Origin: Paraclostridium tenue
GTDB lineage: Bacteria; Bacillota; Clostridia; Peptostreptococcales; Peptostreptococcaceae
DNA: 64,000 nucleotides
Assembly (NCBI RefSeq): GCF_015668515.1
Contig: NZ_JADPFO010000001.1
Coordinates: 320,425 to 384,424 of the forward strand
Direction: 5' to 3'
Each line of letters opens with the position of its first letter. The first letter of the stretch is position 1. Of the stretch, positions 42,400-53,050 are shown one piece after another. The notes beneath the pieces are model-generated. The model had not been told where the DNA came from, ran no database searches, and worked only from the letters and a program-made list of their open reading frames with translations. The translations under genes were made by a program, and so were the position numbers.

Positions 42400-42713
42400 A
42401 TTCGTTACCTCTTATCTATTAAATTTGTATTATTATTATATAATTACTATTATTAATAATTTTAATTCAAATTGAGAAAAAAATAAAGGACTAGGAGGCA
42501 ATTTATTGCATTTATAAAGAAAAATATGTAAGGAAAATGTTTTTAAATGATAAAAAATAAAATAAATATTAAACTTAAATTATAAAATTATAATGCAAAA
42601 AAGTAATCCACAGACTTACTAACAAAATATTAACAATATTAACAATTTTATAATGAAATTTATATATAACCTTGCTATAATTTAATTAGAGTATTTTTAT
42701 TAGGGGTGGGGAT
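42400..42713. other. Gene-free gap between divergent genes
   Basis: A/T-rich DNA between the divergent glnS and kinase genes. No T-box leader is recognisable before glnS, since the gap on that strand lacks the usual GGTGGNACCGCG block. A TATAAT at about 42676 in GCTATAATTTAATTAG is a plausible kinase promoter -10. Confidence 0.4.
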
Positions 42714-44216
42714 ATGCTAAATTTTAAGTTTTGTAGTGAAGTATTAAAGACATGTCCTTTTCCATATTTATATGGAAAGGTTGAAAAAGATGAAAATGAA
42801 ATGTTTACTGACTTTATAATAAAAGACTTAAATGATAAAATTTGTGAATTATTAAACCTAGAATTTGCTGACATAGAGGGAAAGAGTATAAAAGATGTAA
42901 TACCTGGAATATTAGATAAAAATTTAAAAGAAGGGAAAGAAGATCAAGATTCATATATACCTTCCTTAGGTGGATGGTATAAAATATCTATATCGTCAGT
43001 ATCTAAAGATAGATATGTATTATGGATTATAGAAAATAAAGAACTAGAAAATTTAAAAATTGTACAAACTCTAGTGGATGCTGTGCCAGATTATATATTT
43101 TACAAAGATAAAAATAGTAAGTTGATTGGATGCAATAAAAGTTATTCAGATAAATTAATAAAACTTGACAGAAGTGAAATAATAGGTAAAACTGATGGAG
43201 AATTACCTGTAGTTGACATAAATTCTAAAAGTTATAGGCTTAAGGATTTAGAAGTAATGGAGTCTAAGACTACTAAAACATATTATGAAAAGGTTACCTT
43301 AAATAGCGGAGAAATTATACATCTAGAAACGATAAAAACACCAATAATATCTGAATCTGGAGATGCTTTAGGAGTTATAGGTGTAGCTAGAAATATAAAT
43401 GAAAGAAAAAAACATGAAGAAGATATAGAAAAAATAAGATCAGAAGCTTTAGCGAATATAGCACATGAATTAAGAACACCATTAAATCTTATATTTAGTT
43501 CTGTTCAAATGCTAAATTATAGGTATAATATTCTAAATAATAAAACTGGAGAAAAAGATGATAAATATTTAACTATAATAAAGCAAAATGGGTATAGGTT
43601 ATTAAAATTAGTTGATAATATAATTGACTCTACTAAATTAGCTTATGAAAACGTAGAATTTAATCCTAAAAATTATGATATAGTAAAGTTTGTTGAAAGT
43701 ATATGTGATTCTGTTAGCGATTTTGCTAATCAAAATCAGATGAATATAATATTTGATACGGATGTAGAAGAAAAAATTATAGGATTTGACTTAGATAAGA
43801 TGGAAAGAATAGTTTTAAATTTATTGTCCAATGCATTAAAATTTAATGAAAAAGGTAAAACTATACAAGTAACTATTAAAGACTATAAAAATAATATAAA
43901 AATAAGTGTTAAAGATGAAGGAATAGGAATACCAGAACATTACTTACATAAAATATTTGATAGATTCAAGCAAGTTAAACATAAAAGCGTAAATAGTAAA
44001 GTAGGAAGTGGAATAGGTCTATCTTTAGTTAAATCATTAGTAGAGTTACATAAAGGAAGTATAGAGGTAAAAAGTGTATTAGGAGAAGGTAGCGAGTTTA
44101 TAGTCAATATACCTAATAAATTATATAAAAATAAGTTAGAATTAATAGATGAAACAATTTTAAAAGAAAAGTTTGTACAAAAGATAGATGTAGAATTTTC
44201 AGATATATACGCTTAA
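42714..44216 (+). CDS. PAS-domain sensor histidine kinase (soluble)
   Basis: 500 residues without membrane segments. Residues about 1-110 are one PAS-like domain; 115-230 a second, beginning LKIVQTLVDAVPDYIFYKDK. The HisKA domain has the phospho-acceptor H251 in NIAHELRTPLN. The HATPase has LLSNALKFNE, VKDEGIGIP and GSGIGLSLV. It senses an unknown internal signal. No response regulator gene is adjacent, so it is an orphan kinase. The start follows GGGGTGGGG. Confidence 0.9.
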   Translation: MLNFKFCSEVLKTCPFPYLYGKVEKDENEMFTDFIIKDLNDKICELLNLEFADIEGKSIKDVIPGILDKNLKEGKEDQDSYIPSLGGWYKISISSVSKDRYVLWIIENKELENLKIVQTLVDAVPDYIFYKDKNSKLIGCNKSYSDKLIKLDRSEIIGKTDGELPVVDINSKSYRLKDLEVMESKTTKTYYEKVTLNSGEIIHLETIKTPIISESGDALGVIGVARNINERKKHEEDIEKIRSEALANIAHELRTPLNLIFSSVQMLNYRYNILNNKTGEKDDKYLTIIKQNGYRLLKLVDNIIDSTKLAYENVEFNPKNYDIVKFVESICDSVSDFANQNQMNIIFDTDVEEKIIGFDLDKMERIVLNLLSNALKFNEKGKTIQVTIKDYKNNIKISVKDEGIGIPEHYLHKIFDRFKQVKHKSVNSKVGSGIGLSLVKSLVELHKGSIEVKSVLGEGSEFIVNIPNKLYKNKLELIDETILKEKFVQKIDVEFSDIYA

Positions 44217-44250
44217 AAGTGGATGATTTATAAATGATCATCCACTTTTT
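44215..44250. terminator. Bidirectional terminator
   Basis: AAAAGTGGATGAT pairs with ATCATCCACTTTTT between the convergent kinase and DUF3284-type genes. Confidence 0.85.
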
Positions 44251-44674
44251 TTATTTTTGTTTCTATATCACTTACTATATATTTAAATCTTTTTTTTACT
44301 TGAGAATTATAGAAAAATTTAGTGATACTATCTAAAATTTTATTTGGATTATTATTATTTATAAATTTTTCTATGCAAATAAGTTCTGTTTCATTTTTAC
44401 TTATTCTATTTAAAACATATTTAGATATAAAAGTTTGTCCATCTGTTGTAAAAGTTATTTCATATAGCTTATCTTTTTTAAAATCTGTTATTTCAAGACA
44501 TGATTTATATAGTTTTTTGCCTTTAGAATCTCTTTTAACTTCTTTTATAGTTTTACATCCAACTGGATTTTTAATATTTATCTTTTCAAATGTATCTTTA
44601 GCATTATTTATAAATACATTAAATATTTTATCAGGGGTTGAATTTATTATTTTTTTATTTTCGTACTTTATCAT
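44228..44674 (-). CDS. SRPBCC/DUF3284-like protein
   Basis: 148 residues starting MIKYENKKIINSTPDKIFN, with VFINNAKDTFEKINIKN and LYEITFTTDGQTFISKYVL. This is the helix-grip pattern of DUF3284-type proteins in Firmicutes. Binding of a small hydrophobic ligand is possible. Cytoplasmic; the message reads toward the kinase gene. AAGGAGA precedes the start. Confidence 0.7.
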   Translation of the reverse strand: MIKYENKKIINSTPDKIFNVFINNAKDTFEKINIKNPVGCKTIKEVKRDSKGKKLYKSCLEITDFKKDKLYEITFTTDGQTFISKYVLNRISKNETELICIEKFINNNNPNKILDSITKFFYNSQVKKRFKYIVSDIETKIKKVDDHL

Positions 44675-44896
44675 TTTATCTCCTTTTAAGTTTTAAAATA
44701 ACGTTTTCTAAATGCATTATAACATAAATTAAAGTAAATAATAAATTTTAAATATAAAATTTAATTATAAAAATAAAAGTTTTCATAAATTAGAGAAAAA
44801 TAAGAATATATTTACATTGACAACATGTGTTTAAACTGTACTTGTAGTGGTATAAAAATATTAAAATTATAGATTAAAAGTTTGGAGGAGTTTTTT

Positions 44897-47497
44897 ATGG
44901 AAGTAGATAAAATGACACAAAGAGTCCAAAAAAGCTTAAATGATGCTTTTAGTGAAGCTGTTAAAAATCATAATCAACAAGTAGATACAATTCATTTACT
45001 TTATGCATTGATAGACCAAGAAGATGGATTAATTCCTAGAATAATAGAAAAAATGGGGATATCTGTTGAAGGCCTAAAAGCTAGTGTAAAAACTGAACTT
45101 TTAAAATTACCTCAAATACAAGGTGAGGCAGCTAGTTCACAAGGTGTAGTAGCTACTAGAAAATTAAATGAGATACTTTTAAAATCAGAAGAAATATCTA
45201 AAGAATTTAATGATTTATATATAAGTGTTGAACATGTATTTTTAGCTATAATAGAATTAGAGAAACATTCAAATATAGGTAAAATATTTAAACAATTTAA
45301 CATAACTAAAAATAATTTTATGGAAGTATTATCAAAAGTTAGAGGAAATCAAAGAGTAGAAACTCAAGACCCAGAAGGAACTTATGACGCATTAGCTAGA
45401 TATGGGACAAACTTAATAAATTTAGCTAAGAAAAATAAATTAGACCCAGTTATAGGTCGCGATGAAGAAATAAGAAGAGTTATAAGGATTTTATCAAGAA
45501 GAACTAAAAATAATCCTGTATTAATAGGTGAACCTGGGGTTGGTAAAACTGCTATAGTAGAAGGGTTAGCAGAAAGAATAGTAAAAGGAGACGTTCCAGA
45601 AGGTCTTAAAGATAAAATTATATTTGCACTTGATATGGGTTCATTAATAGCAGGTGCAAAATATAGAGGGGAATTTGAAGAAAGATTAAAAGCAGTACTT
45701 AAAGAAGTTCAAGCTTCTGAAGGTAAAATTATATTATTTATAGATGAGATACATACAATAGTAGGTGCAGGAAAAACTGATGGTGCTATGGATGCAGGAA
45801 ATCTAATTAAACCAATGTTAGCACGTGGAGAGTTAAATTGTATAGGAGCAACTACTTTTGATGAATATAGACAATATATAGAAAAAGATAAAGCACTAGA
45901 AAGAAGATTCCAACCAGTTATAGCTGATGAACCTAGTGTAAGTGATACTGTATCTATACTTCGTGGACTTAAAGAAAAATTTGAAATACACCATGGGATA
46001 AGAATACACGACTCAGCAATAGTTGCTGCAGCTAAATTATCTGATAGATATATTCAAGATAGATATTTACCAGATAAAGCAATAGACTTAATAGATGAAG
46101 CTAGTGCAATGATACGTAGTGAAATAGATTCTCTCCCAACAGAGCTTGACATTGTTAGAAGAAAAATATTTACATTAGAAACAGAAAGAGAAGCACTTCT
46201 TAAAGAAGATGATGAAGCAAGTAAAAGAAGAGTTGAAAAACTTCAAAATGAACTTGCAGATTTAAAATCAAAAAATGATGATTTAACTGCAATATACGAA
46301 AAAGAAAAATCTCATATAATGAATATAAGAAACCTTAAAGCTAAGCTTGATGAAGCTAGAGGAGAGGTTGAAAGATATGAAAGAGAATATGATTTAAATA
46401 AAGCTGCTGAACTTAAATATGGGGTAATCCCAAATCTTGAAAAAGAGATAAAAGAAGCAGAAGATAAAATGGAACAAGACAATGAAACATCTTTATTAAA
46501 AGAAGAAGTAACAGAAGATGAAATAGCACAAATAGTAGCTAAATGGACTAATATACCTGTAACTAAGTTAGTTGAAAGTGAAAAAGAAAAATTACTTAGA
46601 TTAGAAGATGAACTTAAAACTCGTGTTATAGGACAAGATGAAGCAGTAACTGCTGTAAGTGATGCTGTTATTCGTCATAGAGCAGGTCTTAAAGATGAAA
46701 ACAAACCAATAGGTTCATTTATATTCTTAGGACCTACAGGTGTTGGTAAAACAGAACTTGCTAAAACTTTAGCTAGAAATTTATTTGATAGTGAAGAAAA
46801 TATAGTAAGAATTGATATGAGTGAATACATGGAAAAACATGCAGTATCAAGACTTATAGGACCTCCTCCAGGATATGTAGGATATGAAGAAGGTGGACAA
46901 TTAACTGAAATAGTTAGAAGAAATCCATATTCAGTTATACTATTTGATGAGATAGAAAAAGCACATGAAGATGTATTTAACTTATTCCTTCAAATACTAG
47001 ATGATGGTAGACTTACAGATAATAAAGGTAAAACTGTTGACTTTAAAAATACTATAATAATAATGACTTCAAATATAGGAAGTTCATACTTATTAGAAGG
47101 TGAAGGTAAAATAACAGATTCAACAAAAGAACTTGTTATGAATGAAATGAAAAGAAGATTTAAGCCTGAATTTTTAAATAGAGTTGACGATATAATAATG
47201 TTTAAACCACTTGATAAAGAAGGTATAAGAAAAATAATAGATATATTCTTAGATGATTTAAGAAGAAGATTAAAAGATAGACGTATAACTTTAAGCATAA
47301 CAGATAGTGCAAAAGATATATTAATAAATGAAGGTTATGACCCTATATATGGAGCTAGACCATTAAAAAGATATATAGGAAATATATTAGAAACTAAGAT
47401 AGCTAAAATGATAATAGCAGGTCAAGTATATGATGGTTGTCATGTAATTATAGATGCAAATGATGAAAACATAGACATCAAAGTAGAGGATATGTAA
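44897..47497 (+). CDS. clpB: ATP-dependent disaggregase ClpB
   Basis: 866 residues; ATG 44897 follows TTTGGAGGAG by about 6 bases, so the in-frame TTG inside the ribosome site is rejected. N-domain (1-150), AAA1 with GEPGVGKT (211-218), the long middle coiled coil (about 405-525), AAA2 with GPTGVGKT (612-619) and the C-terminal D2 small domain ([13 protein letters not shown]) are complete. It rescues aggregated proteins with DnaK. No CIRCE or CtsR box is obvious in the upstream gap. Confidence 0.96.
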   Translation: MEVDKMTQRVQKSLNDAFSEAVKNHNQQVDTIHLLYALIDQEDGLIPRIIEKMGISVEGLKASVKTELLKLPQIQGEAASSQGVVATRKLNEILLKSEEISKEFNDLYISVEHVFLAIIELEKHSNIGKIFKQFNITKNNFMEVLSKVRGNQRVETQDPEGTYDALARYGTNLINLAKKNKLDPVIGRDEEIRRVIRILSRRTKNNPVLIGEPGVGKTAIVEGLAERIVKGDVPEGLKDKIIFALDMGSLIAGAKYRGEFEERLKAVLKEVQASEGKIILFIDEIHTIVGAGKTDGAMDAGNLIKPMLARGELNCIGATTFDEYRQYIEKDKALERRFQPVIADEPSVSDTVSILRGLKEKFEIHHGIRIHDSAIVAAAKLSDRYIQDRYLPDKAIDLIDEASAMIRSEIDSLPTELDIVRRKIFTLETEREALLKEDDEASKRRVEKLQNELADLKSKNDDLTAIYEKEKSHIMNIRNLKAKLDEARGEVERYEREYDLNKAAELKYGVIPNLEKEIKEAEDKMEQDNETSLLKEEVTEDEIAQIVAKWTNIPVTKLVESEKEKLLRLEDELKTRVIGQDEAVTAVSDAVIRHRAGLKDENKPIGSFIFLGPTGVGKTELAKTLARNLFDSEENIVRIDMSEYMEKHAVSRLIGPPPGYVGYEEGGQLTEIVRRNPYSVILFDEIEKAHEDVFNLFLQILDDGRLTDNKGKTVDFKNTIIIMTSNIGSSYLLEGEGKITDSTKELVMNEMKRRFKPEFLNRVDDIIMFKPLDKEGIRKIIDIFLDDLRRRLKDRRITLSITDSAKDILINEGYDPIYGARPLKRYIGNILETKIAKMIIAGQVYDGCHVIIDANDENIDIKVEDM

Positions 47498-47519
47498 TTC
47501 GTACAAGGAGATGGCAACA

Positions 47520-47738
47520 ATGATAAAGATCCTAATGAAAGATGGAAATGAATACGAAGCTGACTATAAACATGTAAAAGACTTTATAGAAAACTTTTTA
47601 AAAGATAAATTAAATGAAAATGGAGAATTACCATGTAAGTTAGTTGAGCTTAAAAGTGGTGTAAGTATAAACTTAAGTTCAATATCTTCAATAGAAGAGG
47701 AAAAGTATATAAATGGAATTGATACATTAATTCCATAA
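47520..47738 (+). CDS. Small conserved protein downstream of clpB
   Basis: 72 residues; ATG 47520 is 8-9 bases after AAGGAG, whereas the ATG at 47511 abuts it. MIKILMKDGNEYEADYKHV then an amphipathic helix and LVELKSGVSINLSSISSIEEE. It lies 22 bp after clpB and shares its message. No family is recognised with certainty; the opening resembles small strand-hairpin proteins. Confidence 0.65.
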   Translation: MIKILMKDGNEYEADYKHVKDFIENFLKDKLNENGELPCKLVELKSGVSINLSSISSIEEEKYINGIDTLIP

Positions 47739-47743
47739 AAAAT

Positions 47744-47780
47744 AAAATGTGTATCTCAGATTTTTGAGATACACATTTTT
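47744..47780. terminator. Terminator
   Basis: AAAATGTGTATCTCA pairs with TGAGATACACATTTT, T-run on the plus strand and A-run on the left, so it can serve both sides. Confidence 0.85.
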
Positions 47781-47800
47781 AAATTTAGAAATTTTATATT

Positions 47801-48310
47801 TTATAATATATCTAAAATGTCTAAATAATCATTAATGGTATCAGATAAATATTTTCCTTTATAGTAATCTATTTTTACATCTTCAAAATTTTCAAATTTG
47901 AGTACTGACTTTGGTCTTTCTTCAAAAATGCCAATTATTTCATAATTTTCATCTAAAAAAGCAATTGTTGGACCTTTAAATTTTTCTTTTTCTATATTCA
48001 AAGCCTCACTCATAAATTTTTTGCCTCTACCCATGGTTATGACTGATATATCAAAATTATCATTAATATCAACAAATTTTTTCAAAATAGATATATTAAG
48101 TTGAAAATCAGGACACCATATTTCTCCAGAAACAAGGCAGTTAACTTTATTTGGATAAGTAGCTATTTTATTTATAAGTTCTTCACTTAAATTAATTCTA
48201 GATGTATTTTTTGGTATTCTAGCTCTTTCAGATTTACTACCACTACCAACACAACTTTCAAAGCTTTCCCCAACTTCATATAAGTCTTTAATACTCATTT
48301 CAATTGCCAT
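47801..48310 (-). CDS. Thioredoxin-like family protein
   Basis: 169 residues. VNCLVSGEIWCPDFQLNISIL is the thioredoxin-9-type active-site region, with a single cysteine (CPD) where thioredoxins have CxxC. VITMGRGKKFMSEALN and PTIAFLDENYEIIGIFEERP complete the fold. A monothiol or binding role is more likely than disulfide reduction. AGGGAGA precedes the start. Confidence 0.75.
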   Translation of the reverse strand: MAIEMSIKDLYEVGESFESCVGSGSKSERARIPKNTSRINLSEELINKIATYPNKVNCLVSGEIWCPDFQLNISILKKFVDINDNFDISVITMGRGKKFMSEALNIEKEKFKGPTIAFLDENYEIIGIFEERPKSVLKFENFEDVKIDYYKGKYLSDTINDYLDILDIL

Positions 48311-48459
48311 AACAAATCTCCCTTATTATTATATATTTATAAAAATTATATCTAAATAATTTGAACTAGTAAACCTATATACTTATTAAAAAGTTGACGA
48401 TTTTAAAAATATAGTTCAAAATATAAAAGTAAGTATTTAGAGAAAGGATTTTTATTAGT

Positions 48460-48816
48460 ATGGCAGATTGTGAAAGATGTACAAAAAATGAAAGTACTAT
48501 GATGATAGTTATGACATTAGCCGTTATGTTTTTTAACATAATAGGAGCTATAATAGTATATGTTACATGCCAAGTTTATGGAAAACAGTCGACATTTATT
48601 AAAAGAAATGGAACAAGACTTATTGATTTTTACATATCTTTTGTAATATATGAAATTATAGTCTTATTACTATGTTTTGTAGAAGTTGGAAAATATTTAT
48701 TACCTGTAATGACTATTATATATGCAGTAATATGTATAATGGCTATAATACAGTATTATAAACATAAAGAATTTATATATCCTTTAACTTTAAAAATTCT
48801 TCAAAAGTTAAAGTAA
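48460..48816 (+). CDS. Small membrane protein, DUF4870-like
   Basis: 118 residues. N-terminal CERC motif, then three to four membrane helices: MIVMTLAVMFFNIIGAIIVYVT, FYISFVIYEIIVLLLCFV, LLPVMTIIYAVICIMAII. The layout, with a polar KRNGTRLIDF segment between the first two helices, resembles DUF4870-type proteins. Function unknown. Confidence 0.6.
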   Translation: MADCERCTKNESTMMIVMTLAVMFFNIIGAIIVYVTCQVYGKQSTFIKRNGTRLIDFYISFVIYEIIVLLLCFVEVGKYLLPVMTIIYAVICIMAIIQYYKHKEFIYPLTLKILQKLK

Positions 48817-48819
48817 TAA

Positions 48820-48864
48820 AAAAGAAATATGGACTAATTTAAAATTAGTCCATATTTCTTTTTG
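48820..48864. terminator. Bidirectional terminator
   Basis: AAGAAATATGGACTAATTT pairs with AAATTAGTCCATATTTCTT, a long perfect stem between convergent genes. Confidence 0.85.
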
Positions 48865-48868
48865 TTTA

Positions 48869-49822
48869 TTATCTTATTATAGTATATATTAAGTAAATAA
48901 AATAAATTATTACAAAAATTATACCGTGAATTTTAGTAAGTGAGTTATTCTTTTTAATAAATATGTATAAAAGAATTGTTACAGCAGTCATAAAAATAGT
49001 ATCTATTATGGCTACCACACTAACTGCCATAGGATGTATTAAAGCAGCTAAACCTAAAACTAATAATATATTAAATATATTAGAACCTATAACATTTCCT
49101 ATAGCAATTTCTGTTTCACCTTTTTTTACTGCTATTACAGAAGTAACAAGTTCTGGAAGCGATGTCCCCATAGCAACTATAGTAAGACCTACTAAATTAG
49201 CACTCATACCAAATGATGTCGCTATATTAGTTGCAGAGTTTACAACTAAATCTCCACCAAATACTATTCCAACTATACCAATTAAACAAAGTAGTAATGT
49301 TTTAGGCATATGTATAGACTTTGTATCTGTAGCTTCAATAGCTATAGCAGTTTCTCCACTAGAACTTTCAATATCTTTTGAACTTATATTAGATTTTATC
49401 ATATTTATTAAGAATAAAATAAATAATACTAAAAAAATCACACCATCTAATCTGCTTAAATTAAAATTAAGACTTAAAGCTAAAAGCAATATACTTATAA
49501 AAATTAAAAATGGAGTATCTTTTTTTATAGTCTCTTTTTCAACTGGTAATTTAGCTATGATAGATGAAACTCCTAAAACTATAAGTATATTAAAAAAGTT
49601 AGAACCCACTACATTAGCAATACTCATATCATTTTGACCAGCTAATGAAGATGATACACTAACGGCTGCTTCTGGAGCACTGGTTCCCATAGCAACTATA
49701 GTTAACCCTATTAGCATAGGTGAAACATTAAATTTTTTTGCTATAGAAGATGCCCCATCAACAAATATGTCTGCTCCTTTAATAAGTAGGGCGAATCCAA
49801 TTAATAAAGTTAAAAATGACAT
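48869..49822 (-). CDS. Calcium/sodium antiporter (CaCA family)
   Basis: 317 residues, ten membrane helices in two repeats. The alpha-repeat motifs GTSAPEAAVSVSSSLAGQ and GTSLPELVTSVIAVKKGE, with VVGSNFFNILIVLG and VIGSNIFNILLVLG, carry the ion-binding Glu and Asn. It is the YrbG type of Na+/Ca2+ exchanger in the cytoplasmic membrane. AGGAGG precedes the start. Confidence 0.92.
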   Translation of the reverse strand: MSFLTLLIGFALLIKGADIFVDGASSIAKKFNVSPMLIGLTIVAMGTSAPEAAVSVSSSLAGQNDMSIANVVGSNFFNILIVLGVSSIIAKLPVEKETIKKDTPFLIFISILLLALSLNFNLSRLDGVIFLVLFILFLINMIKSNISSKDIESSSGETAIAIEATDTKSIHMPKTLLLCLIGIVGIVFGGDLVVNSATNIATSFGMSANLVGLTIVAMGTSLPELVTSVIAVKKGETEIAIGNVIGSNIFNILLVLGLAALIHPMAVSVVAIIDTIFMTAVTILLYIFIKKNNSLTKIHGIIFVIIYFIYLIYTIIR

Positions 49823-49969
49823 AAGGACCTCCTAAAAATGACATTATCATAATAAATAGTATAACACAAAAAATATCAATATAAAATATTAACCTATGTA
49901 CAATAAATTAAGTAACTTTTCAAGTTTAGTAGCATAAGATATATAAAAGAGAATAAAGGGGACTTGTAA

Positions 49970-50302
49970 ATGGTAGCAATTGGATGTATTTTAATAGGTA
50001 TTGGAACAGGTTTAATTTTAGGACAGATACAAGACACCATAATATTATCTTTAGTTGGATTAATAGTTGGAGCTTTTTTATACTCAAGAATGGCGGTATA
50101 CATTAAGTTAAAATTAAATCCTAAAGTAAAGTCAACAATATATATAATTTTAGGAATATTAATAGGAATAATAGTTGGAATTATAACAGGTGAAATGAAA
50201 GGTGCTGTGATTACCGGTATAGGTGTTAGTTTAGTAGCCATAGACATGATGAATTATAGAAGGTATTTAAGGAATAACAATAGTGAAAATAATAAAATTT
50301 AA
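49970..50302 (+). CDS. Small glycine-rich membrane protein
   Basis: 110 residues with four hydrophobic helices (VAIGCILIGIGTGLILGQI, ILSLVGLIVGAFLYS, IYIILGILIGIIVGIITGE, GAVITGIGVSLVAI). Glycine spacing resembles helix-packing motifs; the basic C-terminus is cytoplasmic. No family is recognised. A ribosome site (AAGGGGAC) lies about 7 bases before ATG. Confidence 0.6.
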   Translation: MVAIGCILIGIGTGLILGQIQDTIILSLVGLIVGAFLYSRMAVYIKLKLNPKVKSTIYIILGILIGIIVGIITGEMKGAVITGIGVSLVAIDMMNYRRYLRNNNSENNKI

Positions 50303-50310
50303 AAAATTAG

Positions 50311-50373
50311 GATATACCAAAGGAGATTTAAGTGTACAAAAAATTATAGTCACTTTTGGTATATCTATTTTTT
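50311..50373 (+). terminator. Terminator
   Basis: GATATACCAAA pairs with TTTGGTATATC; inner AGTG/CACT extends the stem; followed by TATTTTTT. Confidence 0.7.
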
Positions 50374-50479
50374 ATATAATAACAAAATTATAAATATAAA
50401 ATTTATCCTATGAGTACAAAAATATTAAACATTGCTACAATATAAGTTGAATGTAAAGTAAAATATTGGGGGGTAAAGT

Positions 50480-51892
50480 ATGGAGGCTAAGATTCAAATA
50501 AGTCAAAATGAAATAAGAAAAGCCATACAGATAATGGTACTTCCTATAGTTATAGAAAGTATACTTCAAATGACTTCTGGATTTTGCCTAACAGGTATGA
50601 TGGGAAGACTAGATCCAATATCTATAAGTGCTTTTAGTCTAAGTAACCGAATAATTAATATAACCTGGGCAATTTTAAGAGGAATAACTATGGGAAGTGC
50701 AGTGTTCGTTGCACAAGCTTATGGTTCTAAAAATACAAAAAAGATAAAGTATATAATAAAACAGACTATGATAGGACTTAGTATTTTAATATTTTTAATT
50801 CAGCAATTCATATTTCTAAACACAGAATTTGTGTTGTCTATATTCGATCCAGGTAGTGAATTAATGTATATAGCATCTAAGTGTTTAAAAACTTCTTCTT
50901 GGTCATTATATTTTATGAGTATGATGCTTATATGTACATCTTCTTTACAATCTATGAATAAAGCTAAAATATCTATGAAAATAGCTATGTCTATGAATAT
51001 AACTAGTATAATTATAGGTTACTTATTTATATTTGGTAATTTTAATATGCCAAATCTTGGAGTTCAAGGTGCAGCTATAGGAACTTTTAGTGGTTATTTT
51101 ATAGCTTGTTTTTATGGTGTTTATTTAATGTTTAATAGAAAAAAAGGCTATGTATATTTTGGAGAACAAATAGATAAAGTAAAAATTAATATTAAAGAGT
51201 TCATAAAAGATTTTAAGCCTGATATAAATCAAATTAAAAATGTATATAAAATAGGAATACCAATATCTCTTGAAAACTCATTTTGGCAATTATCAACTAT
51301 AATATTAACTCGAGCGATATTAAATTACGGAGAAGTCACACTTGCAGCTTATCAATTAGGGCTTCAAGCAGAATCTATATCTTTTATGCCATCAAACGCA
51401 TTTGCAATAGCAGCAACTGCATTTGTAGGTCAGTGTGTAGGCGCTAATAATGAAAAATTAGGCAAAAGATATATGAAAGAATTATTTAAATCTACAATAG
51501 TAATAACGATACTAACATCCATACCTTTAATATTTTTTCCAAAACAACTTATGTTAATATTAACTAATGATAGTCAGTTAATAAATATATCAGCAAAATA
51601 TTTAATAGTTATGGGAGTTATACAACTTGCAGGAAATTTAGGTGGGGTAATAAATGGAGCACTTAGAGGTTCTGGTTTTACAAAATTACCGATGCTTATA
51701 TCTGCTACTGGTATATGGGGAATAAGGGTTCCACTTACTGTTTTAATCGTCTATTTTACAAAACTTGATATTCAATGGGTATGGATTGCTATGGGACTTG
51801 ATGTTTGTGTAAGGTGGATTATTGGATATGTAGTTTATAAAAAGAAAGATTTATACAATTTTAAAAGTAATTTAGTTGAAGTGTTAGATTAA
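50480..51892 (+). CDS. MATE-family efflux transporter
   Basis: 470 residues with twelve membrane helices and the two MatE repeats: IMVLPIVIESILQMTSGF...TGMMGRLDP and GIPISLENSFWQLSTIILTRAI. Na+- or H+-coupled export of cationic drugs or metabolites. A GGGGGG site precedes the ATG. No regulator is adjacent. Confidence 0.92.
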   Translation: MEAKIQISQNEIRKAIQIMVLPIVIESILQMTSGFCLTGMMGRLDPISISAFSLSNRIINITWAILRGITMGSAVFVAQAYGSKNTKKIKYIIKQTMIGLSILIFLIQQFIFLNTEFVLSIFDPGSELMYIASKCLKTSSWSLYFMSMMLICTSSLQSMNKAKISMKIAMSMNITSIIIGYLFIFGNFNMPNLGVQGAAIGTFSGYFIACFYGVYLMFNRKKGYVYFGEQIDKVKINIKEFIKDFKPDINQIKNVYKIGIPISLENSFWQLSTIILTRAILNYGEVTLAAYQLGLQAESISFMPSNAFAIAATAFVGQCVGANNEKLGKRYMKELFKSTIVITILTSIPLIFFPKQLMLILTNDSQLINISAKYLIVMGVIQLAGNLGGVINGALRGSGFTKLPMLISATGIWGIRVPLTVLIVYFTKLDIQWVWIAMGLDVCVRWIIGYVVYKKKDLYNFKSNLVEVLD

Positions 51893-51914
51893 AATTTTTA
51901 TAAATTTACAAAAC

Positions 51915-51956
51915 AAAAAAGGGTTATCTATAATTTTTTAAAGATAACCCTTTTTT
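51915..51956 (+). terminator. Terminator
   Basis: AAAAAGGGTTATCT pairs with AGATAACCCTTTTTT after the MATE gene. Confidence 0.85.
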
Positions 51957-52097
51957 ATAAAAACTGTAAACTTGAATGTAGTTTATTTTTAATATATTAA
52001 GATTTATGTAATAATTTTTTTACAAAATTTTAAACTTAATTATAAAAATATGTGATATTAACTTTATTAATTAAGTATATTGTATTGAGGTGATAAA

Positions 52098-52520
52098 ATG
52101 AAAAACAATATTTTAGATAAAGCAATGCAAATATATTTTAAATATTTAAGTATATCAAATATTATTTTTTACTGTATATATCTAATATTTGTTAAGCATT
52201 CTAATTTAAGTATAAAAAATATAATATTTATAATAATATCTTCAATTTCAATGATATTTATACCAGTACTATATTTAGTAATTAAGACAAAAAAAGAAAA
52301 GCTAGAAAATACATATATGTATATGAACATTATAATAGTTACTATGTGTTTTGATATATTATTATTAAGTATGGAAAGAAATTTTAGTTTTATATATTTA
52401 TTAAAATCTATAGTAATATCGTTAATTTTATTCACTCCAACAAGAATGGTTATATCAGCATCAATTAGTTTTGTTATTAATAGATATAAAAAAGTAAATT
52501 TGAAAAATGTATCTAATTAA
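52098..52520 (+). CDS. Small membrane protein
   Basis: 140 residues with four hydrophobic helices (IIFYCIYLIFV, IIFIIISSISMIFIPVLYLVI, MYMNIIIVTMCFDILLLSM, LLKSIVISLILFTPTRMVIS). Basic C-terminus. No family is recognised. GAGGTGATAAA precedes the ATG. Confidence 0.55.
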   Translation: MKNNILDKAMQIYFKYLSISNIIFYCIYLIFVKHSNLSIKNIIFIIISSISMIFIPVLYLVIKTKKEKLENTYMYMNIIIVTMCFDILLLSMERNFSFIYLLKSIVISLILFTPTRMVISASISFVINRYKKVNLKNVSN

Positions 52521-52528
52521 AATCATTT

Positions 52529-52554
52529 AAAGGAGATAGGTAATCTATCTCCTT
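52529..52554. terminator. Convergent terminator
   Basis: AAGGAGATA pairs with TATCTCCTT around GGTAATC between the two convergent genes. Confidence 0.65.
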
Positions 52555-53026
52555 ATTTATTATCCATATTGATTTTGGGTGATCTTTTTTTAGAATTTTC
52601 AAATAGATTTAGTATATCATCTAGTTCAGCTTTTAATTTTTCTAAATCCATTTTATCTATGTTGTAATTTAAAAATAGTTTCTCGATGTCCAGACAGATA
52701 GTATTTAGTTCATTGTTGATTTTTAAGAATAGATCAAAGTTATTACTTTTTTTAGCATTGGTAAATTTTTTTATATCTTTTTCTATAAATGAAACAACTT
52801 CATATTCTTTTTCAAATACTCCTTCCGGTATAGGATACGGTTTGATTCTTTGTAAAAAATATTTATTTTTAGCATTTATGTTATAAGTATAGGAAACTTT
52901 TAAGTTATTATCAATTTCAAACTCAATAAAATATAAAATTCCATGAACTTTTCTTATTTCAGTAGCACCGATGTATCTAAGTCGAGCTTCTATAGTGTCT
53001 CCATAAGCGTTGTTTAAAATGCTCAT
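52553..53026 (-). CDS. Hypothetical protein
   Basis: 157 residues, AGGAGG before the start. The N-terminal 80 residues are strands (VHGILYFIEFEIDNNLKVSYTY) with PYPIPEGVFEKEYEVVSF; the rest is a helical acidic domain and a KKRSPKI tail. No family is recognised. It lies just downstream of the ArsB/NhaD-type transporter gene, in the same direction, and may share its message. Confidence 0.6.
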   Translation of the reverse strand: MSILNNAYGDTIEARLRYIGATEIRKVHGILYFIEFEIDNNLKVSYTYNINAKNKYFLQRIKPYPIPEGVFEKEYEVVSFIEKDIKKFTNAKKSNNFDLFLKINNELNTICLDIEKLFLNYNIDKMDLEKLKAELDDILNLFENSKKRSPKINMDNK

Positions 53027-53050
53027 TTATAAACCTCCTAAAATTTTTTA

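Noticed and set aside
42400-42713. T-box leader before glnS
   Set aside because: No specifier region or conserved antiterminator block was found in the gap on that strand.
48963-49637. 224-codon open frame opposite the Ca2+/Na+ antiporter
   Set aside because: It is the reverse shadow of a clear membrane-protein gene, with no ribosome site, and the antisense composition explains its length.
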